A DNA stretch of 64,000 nt from UBA1429 sp964482225 (GTDB taxonomy: Bacteria; Chloroflexota; Anaerolineae; UBA1429), in NCBI GenBank assembly GCA_964482225.1, contig CAYZWT010000018.1:1-64000 (forward strand). Direction: 5' to 3'. The notes under the pieces were generated by a model, which was not told the origin of the DNA, searched no databases, and worked only from the letters and a program-made list of their open reading frames with translations. Shown here piece by piece: positions 15,223-25,672 of this stretch (positions are counted from its first letter, which is position 1; each line of letters opens with the position of its first letter). A program made the position numbers and the translations under genes.

Positions 15223-17520
15223 ATGGCCAGGCAGAGGGGTCTGGTAGGCGTGTGGCGCGCGTGGGGGGAGAAGCTGGGCTTTGGGCCCCACCCCCGGTTG
15301 CAGGCGCGGCTGGTGCTGGCGGCCCTGGCCCCGGCCCTCGTCATCCTGGCGGCCGTGGTCATCCTGACCCTGAGCGCCTACTATCGCGTGGTGGAATCGT
15401 TGGCGCTGGAGCGCAGCCAGGCCCTCACCCGCCTGGCGGCGCAGCAAGTGGCGCTGGACCTGTCGCCCTTTGTGGATCGGCTCACCGCCGCCACCCAAAC
15501 GTCCACCCTGGCGCCCATCTCGCCTCAAGAGCAGATGCTGGCCCTGCGCCTGGCCATGCCCGATTTGCAGGTCTTTGACGGGGGCGTGGTGGTGGTGGAT
15601 GCCACAGGCCGTGTGCAGGCCGCCGATCCGCGCCGCCTGGAGTTGCTGGGGGAGGACTGGTCGGCGTTGGGCTTTGTGCAGGCGTTCATGCAGGGGCAGC
15701 CCACGATCCTGGGCTCCGAGGCGGCGCCCATCGGCCCGCAGGGTGCGCCCGCCATCGCCATCACCATCATCACCAGGGCGCAAACCGGCGCGCCCGAGTT
15801 GGTGGCCGGGCTCTTTCGCCTCGATGTGCCGGTCTACAGCAGCGCCTTTTACCGGCTGCTGCTGCGCCAGCGCAACGGCGCCGACCGCGCCATCTATTTG
15901 CTGGATGAAAACGGGCGCGTGATCGGCGAAACGCCGGCCCCTGGCTATCTGGTCGCGCTCGTCTCCCAAGGAGGGCTGGCGGCATCGGGTGCGGGCGCCC
16001 AAAGGCTCCCTTTGGGGGGCGGCGTCACGCGGGTGATCAGCTATGCGCCGGTGCCCGACGCCGCCTGGCGGCTTGTGCAGGACGAGGACTGGGACGCCCT
16101 GGCCCAGACCGGCGCGCGCTATGGGCGCCTGCTCTGGTTGCTGCTGGGTCTGGGGCTGGCGCTGCCCAGCCTGCTGGTGGGCTGGCAGGCGCGCCGTCTG
16201 ATGCGCCCTCTGCAAGAGCTCACCGAGGCGGCCCAGAGCATGGCCCTGGGCGAACTGGGCCAGCGCATCGAGCCGGCGGACGAATGGGAGCTGTACCAAC
16301 TGGCATCCAGCTTTAACCAGATGTCGGCCGAGCTACAGGAGCTCTACTATGGCCTGGAGCGCAAAGTGGCCGACCGCACCCATGAGCTGGAGACCCTGAA
16401 CCGACTGGCGACCCGGCTGGGCCGTTCGCTGGATCTGCGCCAGACGTTGCAGACCACTCTGGAGCAGATGGCGCAGGTGATCCGGTGGCCGGCGGGCCTG
16501 GCCTATCGGGCGACTCCCGAGGGCGGGGCGCTAGAACTCTTGTGCAGCCAGCGCGTCTCCGGCCATCCCCCTCAGAGCCTGCCCCTGGATGCCGCCTGGG
16601 GTTCTGGCGCAGCGCCGGTCGCCTTGGGCGAGGCGTCCGGCGGGCTGCGCGAGGTGATGCTGGCCGCCGGATGGCGCAGCGTCGTGTGCGTGCCCCTGGC
16701 GGCGCGCGCCGGGCTGCAAGGCCTGATCCTGCTGGGCTCGCCCACGGAGCGCGCGTTGGCCGAGGAGCAGCGCGCCTTGCTAGCGGCCATGCTGCGTCAG
16801 GCGGCGATGGCCGCTGACAACGCGCGGCTCTATGAGCGGGCCGAGGCCGAAGCCGTCGCCGCCGAGCGCAATCGCCTGGCCCGCGAGCTGCACGATTCGG
16901 TCAGCCAGACCCTCTTTTCGGCCAACCTGCTGGCCGGGGTGATCCCGATCCTGTGGGAGAGCAACCCGGAGGAGGCGCGCCGGCGACAGGCCGAGCTGCG
17001 TGAGCTAACCCAGGGCGCGCTGGCCGAGATGCGCACCCTGTTGCTCGAGCTGCGCCCCCGGGCCCTGCTAGAGGCCCCACTGGAGGACCTGCTCAAGCAG
17101 TTGGCGGCTGCCGTCGGGGGCCGCGCCCGGCTGCCCATTGCGCTAGAGATCCCGCCGCTGCCCGATCTGCCCGGCGAGGTGCGCCTCACCCTATATCGCA
17201 CGGCCCAAGAGGCGCTCAACAATATCGCCAAGCATGCCCACGCCCAACAGGTCTGGCTCCGGCTGGAAGCGGACACAGCCGAGGCTGGACGGGCTGCGGT
17301 GCGCCTGACCGTTCGCGATGACGGGCATGGGTTCGACCCTGCTGCGGTGCAGGGCGATCATCTGGGGCTGCGGATGATGCGCGAACGCGCCGAGGCCATC
17401 GGCGGCGCACTGACCATCGCCAGCAAGCCCGGGCAGGGCGCGTGCGTGACGCTGTGTTGGGCCCAGGCCCCGGGCGGTTCCATCGAGGAGGATGCGCAGG
17501 CAGAGGAGGAGCAGCCATGA
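15223..17520 (+). CDS. NarL-type membrane sensor histidine kinase (HAMP, GAF, HisKA_3)
   Basis: 765 residues. TM1 at about 27-50, an extracellular sensing domain of about 240 residues, TM2 at about 305-325, HAMP to about 375, GAF at about 395-535, then HisKA_3 'LARELHDSVSQTLF' with the phospho-acceptor His557, and a C-terminal ATPase with an N box (EALNNIAKHA) and G box (DDGHGF). It signals to the response regulator encoded next, whose ATG overlaps this stop (ATGA). The extracellular domain is cache-like in size. The ligand is unknown. Confidence 0.92.
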   Translation: MARQRGLVGVWRAWGEKLGFGPHPRLQARLVLAALAPALVILAAVVILTLSAYYRVVESLALERSQALTRLAAQQVALDLSPFVDRLTAATQTSTLAPISPQEQMLALRLAMPDLQVFDGGVVVVDATGRVQAADPRRLELLGEDWSALGFVQAFMQGQPTILGSEAAPIGPQGAPAIAITIITRAQTGAPELVAGLFRLDVPVYSSAFYRLLLRQRNGADRAIYLLDENGRVIGETPAPGYLVALVSQGGLAASGAGAQRLPLGGGVTRVISYAPVPDAAWRLVQDEDWDALAQTGARYGRLLWLLLGLGLALPSLLVGWQARRLMRPLQELTEAAQSMALGELGQRIEPADEWELYQLASSFNQMSAELQELYYGLERKVADRTHELETLNRLATRLGRSLDLRQTLQTTLEQMAQVIRWPAGLAYRATPEGGALELLCSQRVSGHPPQSLPLDAAWGSGAAPVALGEASGGLREVMLAAGWRSVVCVPLAARAGLQGLILLGSPTERALAEEQRALLAAMLRQAAMAADNARLYERAEAEAVAAERNRLARELHDSVSQTLFSANLLAGVIPILWESNPEEARRRQAELRELTQGALAEMRTLLLELRPRALLEAPLEDLLKQLAAAVGGRARLPIALEIPPLPDLPGEVRLTLYRTAQEALNNIAKHAHAQQVWLRLEADTAEAGRAAVRLTVRDDGHGFDPAAVQGDHLGLRMMRERAEAIGGALTIASKPGQGACVTLCWAQAPGGSIEEDAQAEEEQP

Positions 17521-18158
17521 CCCAGGCGGAGCCCATTCGGGTGTTGATCGTAGATGACCAGCCGGTGGTGCGCAGCGGGCTGGGGGCCTTTTTGCAGGCC
17601 TTTGCGGATCTGGAGCTGGTGGGCGAGGCCAGCAATGGTGAGGAGGCCCTGCGTCTGTGCCAGACGTTACGCCCCGATGTGATCCTCATGGACCTGATCA
17701 TGCCGGTCATGGATGGCGTCGAGGCGACTCGCCAGGTCTCGGCGCAGCACCCCGAGATCCAGGTCCTGGCGCTGAGCAGCTTTAGCGACGATGACCTGGT
17801 CAGGCGGGCCATGCAGGCGGGCGCTGTGGGCTATTTGCTCAAGAACGTCTCGCACATCGCGCTGGCCGAGGCGATTCGGGCGGCCCATGCGGGGCGCGCC
17901 ACCCTGGCCCCCGAGGCGGCCCAGGTTCTGATCCGCGCCACGCGCCGGCCCCAGTCTCCCGGCCACGATCTCACCCCGCGCGAGCGCGAGGTGCTGGCGC
18001 TCATGGTGCAGGGGCTGGGCAATCTAGAGATCGCCACGCGCCTGGGCATCGGCGAGGCCACCGTCAAGACCCACGTGAGCCACGTCATCGCCAAGCTGGG
18101 CGCCTCCGGCCGCACCGAGGCGGTGGCGCTGGCCATCCGCCTCGGTTTGATCTCCTGA
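17517..18158 (+). CDS. NarL/FixJ-family response regulator
   Basis: 213 residues: a REC domain with acidic pocket (VDDQ), phospho-Asp59 in DVILMDLIMPVMDG and the conserved Lys in YLLKNV, then a LuxR-type HTH (LTPREREVLALM ... IGEATVKTHVSHVIAKLG). It is a DNA-binding partner of the kinase encoded upstream, and its start overlaps that gene by 4 bases. Targets cannot be read here. Confidence 0.95.
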   Translation: MTQAEPIRVLIVDDQPVVRSGLGAFLQAFADLELVGEASNGEEALRLCQTLRPDVILMDLIMPVMDGVEATRQVSAQHPEIQVLALSSFSDDDLVRRAMQAGAVGYLLKNVSHIALAEAIRAAHAGRATLAPEAAQVLIRATRRPQSPGHDLTPREREVLALMVQGLGNLEIATRLGIGEATVKTHVSHVIAKLGASGRTEAVALAIRLGLIS

Positions 18159-18199
18159 GCAGCCAACGGCGGGCGAACCCCTGGCGTGCAGCCCCTGGC

Positions 18200-20518
18200 C
18201 TATGGCGCGAGGATGCGCACCAAGGCAATCGGGGCGCGATCCTCGGACGCCGTCTCATCCAGAACGGGCAGGCGGCGCCAGTCCTCCAGCGAGTATAGCC
18301 CCACGTAGAGCCACGCCTCGCCCTCCGGGGCCTCCTCGCTCACCGTCAACCGGTGATGGTCCACCAGGCGCTCGCCCGATCCCCAGAAGCTGGTGGGATA
18401 GTCGCCGTCCATTGGCGGGCCATCTCCTTGGCCGACAAGGGCGCCATCAGCGCCGATGAGATGCACCAGCACCTGATAATCCTCCGGCAGAGGGGCGGTT
18501 TCCCAGTAGAGGACGACGGGCGCCACATCGCCGGGGCGCAACTCGGTCTCGGGCAGGTCATAGCCCAGCAGGCGCACCCCTGGGCCCAGGGTGATATCCA
18601 GCGCGTGCGAGGGGACGGCGCTCGCGCCGCGCCCCTCGATCTTGACACGTGCAAGGATCGTCTGGGCCACCGGCTGCCCCATGCCGTCGCTGGCAGGCAG
18701 GCGCTGCATGGTCTTGAACTGGTACAGCCCCACCTCCAGTTGCGCCGCCGTGGGCGCGAGTGCATCCGGGTCAATCTGCAACGTGTACGTATCCTGGATG
18801 ACCTCGCCGGGCTGCCAGCGGCTGGTGGGATACTTGCCCATGCCTGCGTGGCTATCGCGATAGCCGATCTTGCGCCCCTCTCGCCCGAACAGGTGCAGAT
18901 ACAGACTGTAATCCTGTTCCACGGGTGCCAGCGCATGCCAATAGAGCGTGATAGAGAGCTCCTCGCCCGGCCGGGCCGAATCCGGCCGGATCTCGTAGGC
19001 GGCCAACTCGATGCGCCCATCATAGACCGCCCCGAAAGGCGTTGCCGATTGGGGGATGGCGTCTCGCGCCGTAATGGGCGGCGGCGCGTAGGCTGGCTTG
19101 ATCGTTGTCCAGGGCGCGGCGACGGCCAGGATGAGCGGCGCCAGGCAACCGATCACCAGCGGGGGTGGCCAGCGTCGCGGGCGCGACCGGGCGCATAGCC
19201 CCCAGGCCACGATGAGCGAGATGGCGCCGATGGCGGGAAAGACCAGGCGCCCCTGTGAGGCGCGGGTCATCAGGGTCCAGCGTAAAAGCGAGATATGCAA
19301 GACGACGGTCCAGAGCGCGAGGGTGAGGAGGCTCAAGAGAAACGGGGCCTTGCTCCGATCCAGGGCGCCCGCAAAAGCATCTATGCGCCCGGAAAGGAGC
19401 GTATAGAGCGCGCCCAGCGCCCCGATCCACAGGATCGCCTCCAGGATCCAGACGGCAAAGAGCGGACTGAGCACCACGTTGACGGCGCCAAACAGGCCCC
19501 AATAGCTGATGCGAAACCCCAGGAACTCTTCCCATACGCTCTGAAGGGTAAAGACGTCGTTGCGTTGGCCAAAGACGGCCACCATGGTGTGAACGCCCGT
19601 GAGTTCGCCATAGAGCACAAGGTTGCGCACATACCACCAGCCGCCGATGAGCAGGGCCGCGCCAAGGACGGGGGCTGTGTGGCGGAGCCAGCGGTGCAGG
19701 ATGTCGCGCCTGGGCCACCAACGCCAACCCTCGCCTAGATGCCCCTTGAGCGCCTCCAGGCCAAGCGCCAGGGCCGCCAGGGGCGCGAGCGCCAGCCCGC
19801 TGAGTTTGGCCAAGGAAGCAAGCCCCAGCGTGACTCCCAGCCATACCAGCCTCTTGGGCGTGCATCCGTGATAGAGTATCTCGACCAGTTGCACAAGCGC
19901 CCAGGTGGCCAGCAATGTGATCAGGTTATCGTTGTTCACCGATGCGCTGAGGTAGATGAACATGGGGTTGAACGCGGTCAGGGCCATCGCGCCGAGGGCT
20001 ATCGCTGGCCGCTGCGGAAAGAGGGCCATTCCGAGCCTGTAGACGCCCCAGACGGCGCCCGCCCCTAGCAGAATGGAGAACCAGCGCGCCAGCCGGATGG
20101 CCAGGGTCGCGCCGCGCCAGGGCCAGCTTTCGGCCTCTGAATGGAGGATGAGGTTCTGGTTATCGCGGGTGAGGCCGATGCCGATGCGGGCGTGTGGATT
20201 GCGCACCAGTAACTCGGCGAAATCGCTGCTATCGACCCAAAAGGTGAACCCTGCGCCCAGGATGTAGTAGAGCGGCGGCTGGCTGCCTTCCTGTTCATAG
20301 GAGGTCGCCTCCCCAGGGCGCTGGATCGGCAGCCCGTGTCCATCGGCTATGTACTGGATGTACGCATAGTGGTGAATCTCATCCAGACTCTCCAGGATCG
20401 GGTTGACGACGCTATACACCAGGCCGAGCGCTACAAAACACGCCAGGATGGCCAGGGCGATCCGGCGGTAAGGCTCGGGCTGCGGGCGAGAGATGCGCCT
20501 CGTCTGCGATGCAAGCAT
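18200..20518 (-). CDS. GT-C membrane glycosyltransferase, paralog 1
   Basis: About 772 residues. The first lumenal loop has the GT-C acidic motif LESLDEIHHYAYIQY, followed by 10-12 transmembrane helices to about residue 480, as in ArnT/PMT (GT39-like) proteins that use polyprenyl-phosphate sugars. The C-terminal 280 residues are two tandem beta-sandwich-like units, each with 'ITLYWHA...DYSLYLHL...YPTS.W..GE' pattern. ATG 20518 is preceded by GACGAGG. The GTG at 20560 has no support. One of three adjacent paralogs, each about 30 per cent or less alike by eye. Acceptor unknown. Confidence 0.82.
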   Translation of the reverse strand: MLASQTRRISRPQPEPYRRIALAILACFVALGLVYSVVNPILESLDEIHHYAYIQYIADGHGLPIQRPGEATSYEQEGSQPPLYYILGAGFTFWVDSSDFAELLVRNPHARIGIGLTRDNQNLILHSEAESWPWRGATLAIRLARWFSILLGAGAVWGVYRLGMALFPQRPAIALGAMALTAFNPMFIYLSASVNNDNLITLLATWALVQLVEILYHGCTPKRLVWLGVTLGLASLAKLSGLALAPLAALALGLEALKGHLGEGWRWWPRRDILHRWLRHTAPVLGAALLIGGWWYVRNLVLYGELTGVHTMVAVFGQRNDVFTLQSVWEEFLGFRISYWGLFGAVNVVLSPLFAVWILEAILWIGALGALYTLLSGRIDAFAGALDRSKAPFLLSLLTLALWTVVLHISLLRWTLMTRASQGRLVFPAIGAISLIVAWGLCARSRPRRWPPPLVIGCLAPLILAVAAPWTTIKPAYAPPPITARDAIPQSATPFGAVYDGRIELAAYEIRPDSARPGEELSITLYWHALAPVEQDYSLYLHLFGREGRKIGYRDSHAGMGKYPTSRWQPGEVIQDTYTLQIDPDALAPTAAQLEVGLYQFKTMQRLPASDGMGQPVAQTILARVKIEGRGASAVPSHALDITLGPGVRLLGYDLPETELRPGDVAPVVLYWETAPLPEDYQVLVHLIGADGALVGQGDGPPMDGDYPTSFWGSGERLVDHHRLTVSEEAPEGEAWLYVGLYSLEDWRRLPVLDETASEDRAPIALVRILAP

Positions 20519-20593
20519 GTACGATACCTCGTCTCGGAATGAACTATACGGTCTACCCACGTTCCACGTTCGAGCCGGCGCCGAGTGCGCCGC

Positions 20594-22831
20594 CTAACGC
20601 TCGACGACAACCGAGAATAGCGGCATTGCCCCATTATCCAGCGTCTGGCCCACAGCATCTCTTGCGGGCAAGCGCGAGAGATCATCCACGCGGTACCATC
20701 CGGCGACGACATTGTACGTCCCTGGGCTCAGCTCCCAAGGCAGCGCGATCTGCCGTTCGTCCATTACCATGTCACCTGAGCGCCACAGGGAGGTGGGGTA
20801 TGCCCCCTCCTGTGGCGGATGGTCATACGTCGCAACCAGGCTCCCTTCCGCGTCGAGGAGGTGCACAAAAACGCTATAATCCGCACTCGGGTTCGCCAGA
20901 GCGCGCCATGTCAGGGCAAAGTGGAGCGTTGCGCCAGGTATGCCTACCTCACTCGGTGGAACAAGCCGGGTCAGCTCGACGACGTCGCCCAGCGCATAGA
21001 GCCGATGCCCTTGCAGCGCCGGGGGGCTGCTGGGGCCCAGCCGAATGATCCCCAATGTGGCCGTGGTTTGCCCGTCGCGCGTGGGGAGCAGGTAACTGCC
21101 ATCCTCTGACCAGAATCCCAGGTTCAGATGCACCCCCGTGGGTACCCAATCCCCCATCGGCACAGACAAGCGGATGGTATCTGCGATTATCTCGTCCTCT
21201 TGCCAAAGGCTGGTCGGATAATTCCCCAAGCCGGGATGTGTATCTCGTCCAGCAATTCTTTCTCCATGCGTATCGACAAGCTGCAGAAACATGCGATGAT
21301 CAGATTCGGTTTCGCCTGTGACTTGCCAGAAAAGAATGACATCGAGCGCCTCGCCGGGCGCGGCAGAATCCGGGTGCACCCCATACCCGATCAGTGTTCC
21401 CAGTCCAGGATACACTACCTCAGCGGTATTGGGCATCTCGGGGCGCTCGGCAGATGCGTAGCGCGGTGGCGGAGCATACGTGTGATGCAGGAACAACAGC
21501 GTATATACTGCCAGCCCGGCCATCAGGCATGTGAGGCCGGCGTATGCCCAAGAGGGGCGGCGCAATCTATCGAACCAGACGGAAACCCCGGCAACCAGCA
21601 GTGCCGAGAACGCTGGCATGGCAGGATAGAGGTAACGTCCGTTCCCTCCGGTGGGATTGCGAACGAGATAGTATAGCATGGCGGCCGTGAAGCCGAGCGA
21701 GGCAAAGCCAAGTACGAACCAATGGCCACCTCTTTCCTCCCAAAGCCTCTTTAATCCAGGGTGAACAATATGAACAAGATGCCCTATGAAAGAGAATACC
21801 AATAAAAAGAGGAATATTAGGTAGAACCCCAAAGGCATAGGAACCTGCCCGTACCCAAACCTGCCCCAGAAATTCATGAAAGCAAAGCCGATATCGGAAG
21901 AGAGGCGTGCAAGGCTCATTTCATCTATGCCTCGCTGCCCCCAAACTTGCAGGACGATTTCCAAGGCAAAAGGATCGCCATAGACAACATAGTTACGTAT
22001 ATACCAGAGGCCAGATACCAATAGTGCAACGAAAAAAACGATGAAAAATCGAGCAAACAAATATTTGAACGTTTTCTGCCTAAAAGAGTACAGCGCAAGG
22101 GCGGCTATCCACGGGGCCGCAAGAGCGAGCCCGTTCAGTTTGCTTAAAAGGGCCAGCCCATAGACGACGCCAAGGGCAAGCGTAGTGAGCAGAGAGAACC
22201 CTTTGTGCAAAGCGAGCACCGAAAGCAAGAGGACCCAGGCGCCACAGCAGATGACCAGGCTATCATTGTTAACGGCGCCGCCCATGTACAAGAACATCGG
22301 GTTGAGGGCGCCCACGGCGAGCATGGCAGCTACCTTGGGCAAGTTGCCGGGCCATATCATTCTGCCGAGACGCCACATAGCCATCAGCGTTCCCAGAGTC
22401 AGCAGAACCGACCACAGGCGCAATACGAGCACAACCAACGCCGTGCCGTTGTGCGGAAGAATCTGTGTTGTCTCGGGCAGATATTGGCGTTTATTGTCTT
22501 TCCCTACCTGGCCTGCCTCATATGCCCAAAAGGGGTTGTAATCCGGAATGTCGTAGGGGTCATTGATGCTGGAAACCAGCATGGCGCCGGCCAGGTAGTA
22601 CAGCGGAGGCTGATGGCTCTGAGATGGCGGGCCATCAGGCTGCTGTACCGGCAATGTCCTTTGATCTATCAGATGGCGAATGTATTGATAGTGCTGCAGC
22701 TCGTCAGGGGGCTCGAACAGTGGCGTTGTCAGGCTATACAGTGTGCCCAAGATCGCCACCACAACCAGAGAAGCGATCAGCAAGACAGAAAACGCTCTGT
22801 TATCCCATTGCCTTTCTACGACTTGGTTCAT
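20594..22831 (-). CDS. GT-C membrane glycosyltransferase, paralog 2
   Basis: 745 residues. The acidic motif is FEPPDELQHYQYIRHL after TM1, followed by 'SHQPPLYYLAGAM' and a multi-TM core to about residue 470. Two C-terminal beta units carry 'YPTSLWQEDEIIAD' and 'YPTSLWRSGDMVMD'. ATG 22831 has GAGGGAG five bases upstream. The longer open frame to 23053 would read into the next gene. This gene's DNA is less GC-rich (many A/T third positions around 21.7-22.8 kb) than its neighbours, which hints at more recent acquisition. Confidence 0.82.
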   Translation of the reverse strand: MNQVVERQWDNRAFSVLLIASLVVVAILGTLYSLTTPLFEPPDELQHYQYIRHLIDQRTLPVQQPDGPPSQSHQPPLYYLAGAMLVSSINDPYDIPDYNPFWAYEAGQVGKDNKRQYLPETTQILPHNGTALVVLVLRLWSVLLTLGTLMAMWRLGRMIWPGNLPKVAAMLAVGALNPMFLYMGGAVNNDSLVICCGAWVLLLSVLALHKGFSLLTTLALGVVYGLALLSKLNGLALAAPWIAALALYSFRQKTFKYLFARFFIVFFVALLVSGLWYIRNYVVYGDPFALEIVLQVWGQRGIDEMSLARLSSDIGFAFMNFWGRFGYGQVPMPLGFYLIFLFLLVFSFIGHLVHIVHPGLKRLWEERGGHWFVLGFASLGFTAAMLYYLVRNPTGGNGRYLYPAMPAFSALLVAGVSVWFDRLRRPSWAYAGLTCLMAGLAVYTLLFLHHTYAPPPRYASAERPEMPNTAEVVYPGLGTLIGYGVHPDSAAPGEALDVILFWQVTGETESDHRMFLQLVDTHGERIAGRDTHPGLGNYPTSLWQEDEIIADTIRLSVPMGDWVPTGVHLNLGFWSEDGSYLLPTRDGQTTATLGIIRLGPSSPPALQGHRLYALGDVVELTRLVPPSEVGIPGATLHFALTWRALANPSADYSVFVHLLDAEGSLVATYDHPPQEGAYPTSLWRSGDMVMDERQIALPWELSPGTYNVVAGWYRVDDLSRLPARDAVGQTLDNGAMPLFSVVVER

Positions 22832-22934
22832 GGCTCCCTCGCCGAGATCTTTGGGGAATGGTATGCGGCCTTGGCCCCGGTATGAGCCTCGCGTATGCGA
22901 CGCGCACCTAGAGCCCGTGGGCAGCACCCGGTCA

Positions 22935-25208
22935 TCATGGGCCAGCGGCCTTTGCAATATGGATCGGGACAAGATACTGATTCTGCTCCAAGGGAGTCCC
23001 GCCGGCGTCTGTGGCCGCAAGACGCTGAAGGGTCTCAAGCCGGTAAATCCCAATGGCGAGCTGATATGCGCCCACGGGTAGGTTGGCCGGGATCGTGATC
23101 AGGTGCACATCTTGTACAGTATCGCCGGTGCGCCAGAGGCTCGTGGGGTAGCGCCCCGCCAAAGGCTGCCCATCGGTTTGGGCCAGGATCTCACCGCTCT
23201 GGTCCAAGAGGTGTACAAACACCGTGTAATCTTGATCCGGGGGCGCGAGCGCGCGCCAGCGTAGCGAGACGGCGATCTCGGAGCCGGCCTGGAACGCGCC
23301 CTCTACATGCTGCCCGGCAAGCGCAATCGCCTCGCCGAATACGACCCCCACCGAGCGGCCGGATACCCCCTGCCGTATGGACGGATCAACGACCCGCAAG
23401 CGCCCAAAGACGGCGCCCCCGCTCTCCACCTGCCCGCGCGGGGTTGCCAGCGGCAGGAACGCATAGGTTCCGTGCTGGAACACCTCCACCTTGATCATGG
23501 CGAACGCGGGCGCGGGGAAATCGTCCCCTATCCTGACCAGATAGCGGTCCTCGATAATCTCGCCGGGCTCCCAAAACTGGGTGCCTTCGTTGCCGCGCCC
23601 AGGATACGAGGCGACGCCGCCGTAAAAGACCAAGCTCGGATCTAGCAACTGTACCGAGATGGTATAGTCTTCCTCCATTTTCCCCAGGCATTGCCAGTAG
23701 AGCGTGATCTCGGTAATCTCGCCTGGATGGGCCGTAGCCTCCGGCAGGCGATAGCCCACAAGGGCCAACGCATCGCCAAAACGAAACTCTAGCGGCTGGG
23801 CAATCTCCTCCAGACGAGACCGGCTGACTCGCCCAGAATTGACATAGGACGGACGAATATAGAGCCAGGGAACGGCAATGGCAAAAGCCAACAATAAGGA
23901 TACATAGCTTGCCAATACGATGCGCCGGCGTCGCAACGGCGCCAGCTCCGCCAAGCCCAGGGCCTGTACGATGGCAACGATGGGCGCCAACGACATGAGA
24001 TAGCGGCCAGGCGATACGTCGGTAATGTGGCTGCTCAGGATCAAAAAGGTGGGTGGCACGAGCGTCCATAGGGCAATGATGCCCATCGCTGCCAGGCCTC
24101 TCCGGGGCGCTCCATTGCCACGCAAAAGCCCAAGCCCCACCCCCAGCAAAGCAAGTACGTTCATGACGGTGATCGCAATATAGAACGCGCCGTGCGCCGG
24201 GATGTTGCCCATGCCAAAGGCAGCCCAAAAGGTCTGGTAGGTGTAGCGCAGCCCGGCGGGCAGAATACCCCAGGCGAGGATCTGGCCGCGCTGTCCGGCG
24301 CCCCCCAGGATGGCGGGCAAGATGTACTTGGTGATCGCCCCTGAAACGCTCGAATGATGGCCGTGAAGATAGGTATTCCAGGATTCCCACAGGATCAAGA
24401 GCCCCGCGGCGCTGGCCAAGAGCAGCACGCCGCCGGCGATCAGCCCCAGACGCTTGGCCAAGCCAAAAGGGCCTCCTCGTCTGAGCACCATGACGATCAG
24501 CAGCGTCATAGCAGATGGCAGCAATGCGACGCCATTGGCCTTGGTCAATAGCGCTGCCAGAGTGGTCAGCATCAGCCAGAACACGCCCCAAAAGGAGGGT
24601 GCCTGTATGAACCTTATGGAGAGGAAAACCGCCAGAGTCGTCAAGAGCGCAATGGCGATATCGTTCGTGATGATGCTGCTCGTAAAGAGAAACTGCGGCA
24701 TCAGAGCCACGATCGCCATCGAAGCCAGCGCGATCTCGGGCCGGTCGGGCGCCAAACGGCGTCCAATGTGGTAGGTGAGCAGCACCGTCAGCGCTCCCAT
24801 GAGCATGGAGACACCCCGCGCGATGCGCATCCCCAACACCGAACCCGACCAGGGCCACTGCGATTCTGGCCCCTGGATGTACGCATTCAGAGTATAGCCA
24901 TCCGGCAGGTGTGGGTTGGGCCTAGGGCGCAGGTTGTCGCTCATCTCGATACCGGACGTCGCCAGTGCGCCAAAGAGATAGTACAGAGGGGGGTGATGCG
25001 TCGCGTCCCAGGCGACCTCAGGCACCAGCCGTTGGCCCGAAGCGGGGAGTTCGTGATGATTGACGACATACCGGATATAGGCGAAATGTGCCCACTCGTC
25101 ATACGCCTCGCCCAAGGGGATTGTCAGGGTGTATGAGAGGGCGAGGGCGATAAAGAGCCCCACAATCGCAGCGCGCCAAACTTGCACACGTGAGCGCGAG
25201 AACGGCAT
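22935..25208 (-). CDS. GT-C membrane glycosyltransferase, paralog 3
   Basis: 757 residues. The acidic motif is LGEAYDEWAHFAYIRY, then 'HHPPLYYLFGAL' as in the paralogs, a multi-TM core, and two C-terminal beta units ('TLYWQCLGKMEEDYT' and 'SLRWRALAPPDQDYT'). ATG 25208 follows GGAGAGGAG at 12 bases. The GTG at 25247 has no Shine-Dalgarno sequence. It is first in transcription order. The three genes probably form one unit for envelope glycan or lipid glycosylation, which is inferred from fold and clustering only. Confidence 0.82.
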   Translation of the reverse strand: MPFSRSRVQVWRAAIVGLFIALALSYTLTIPLGEAYDEWAHFAYIRYVVNHHELPASGQRLVPEVAWDATHHPPLYYLFGALATSGIEMSDNLRPRPNPHLPDGYTLNAYIQGPESQWPWSGSVLGMRIARGVSMLMGALTVLLTYHIGRRLAPDRPEIALASMAIVALMPQFLFTSSIITNDIAIALLTTLAVFLSIRFIQAPSFWGVFWLMLTTLAALLTKANGVALLPSAMTLLIVMVLRRGGPFGLAKRLGLIAGGVLLLASAAGLLILWESWNTYLHGHHSSVSGAITKYILPAILGGAGQRGQILAWGILPAGLRYTYQTFWAAFGMGNIPAHGAFYIAITVMNVLALLGVGLGLLRGNGAPRRGLAAMGIIALWTLVPPTFLILSSHITDVSPGRYLMSLAPIVAIVQALGLAELAPLRRRRIVLASYVSLLLAFAIAVPWLYIRPSYVNSGRVSRSRLEEIAQPLEFRFGDALALVGYRLPEATAHPGEITEITLYWQCLGKMEEDYTISVQLLDPSLVFYGGVASYPGRGNEGTQFWEPGEIIEDRYLVRIGDDFPAPAFAMIKVEVFQHGTYAFLPLATPRGQVESGGAVFGRLRVVDPSIRQGVSGRSVGVVFGEAIALAGQHVEGAFQAGSEIAVSLRWRALAPPDQDYTVFVHLLDQSGEILAQTDGQPLAGRYPTSLWRTGDTVQDVHLITIPANLPVGAYQLAIGIYRLETLQRLAATDAGGTPLEQNQYLVPIHIAKAAGP

Positions 25209-25394
25209 GAAAAGCTGGACTCCTCTCCATCGGGAAGCGGTGCGCACGCGTTGAGCTTTACCCCTTTCCTAGCGTCCGATTGTAGCGGCCCTTGGAGGCA
25301 TGGTCAAACAGGGCCCCGCCGGCGCAGAGCAGCGCGGAGCGGCCCGCGCCGACCCGGGCCCGGCCATCGCGATGAGAAAAGGCTTGCTTGGGGC

Positions 25395-25433
25395 TTGACT
25401 ATTGGACGAATATTTAGTATGCTAAGCATGCTT
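25395..25433 (+). promoter_or_regulatory. promoter with overlapping palindromic operator
   Basis: TTGACT (25395-25400), 17-base spacer, TATGCT (25418-25423), then the perfect palindrome AAGCATGCTT (25424-25433) at the expected transcription start, placed as a repressor site. It drives the binding-protein gene at 25673 across a leader of about 240 bases. No leader peptide with a convincing start was found, although AAGGAGG occurs at about 25582. Confidence 0.6.
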
Positions 25434-25672
25434 CTGGTTGGCGAGCGCGCCGCCAGCGCGCCATTGCAGCGCCCGCGCGGATCAGCCGCTTTTCGGCTGA
25501 ATCGAGAACCTTACGTCGTCAGGGCCGGCGTGGGTGGGAGGGCCTGTCCCGTAGAGCTCCCCAGCCCGAGGCGTATATGGAAAGGAGGCGGTTAGCAGAG
25601 TAGCTGTACCATCTCGTCAACTGTCAATGTCGACATGTATCAAGCCCAAACTGGGCGCCAAGGAGTGAAGCA

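Noticed and set aside
18200..25208. O-antigen or capsule biosynthesis cluster
   Set aside because: Only polymerising-type GT-C proteins are present; no flippase, polymerase or nucleotide-sugar genes lie beside them.
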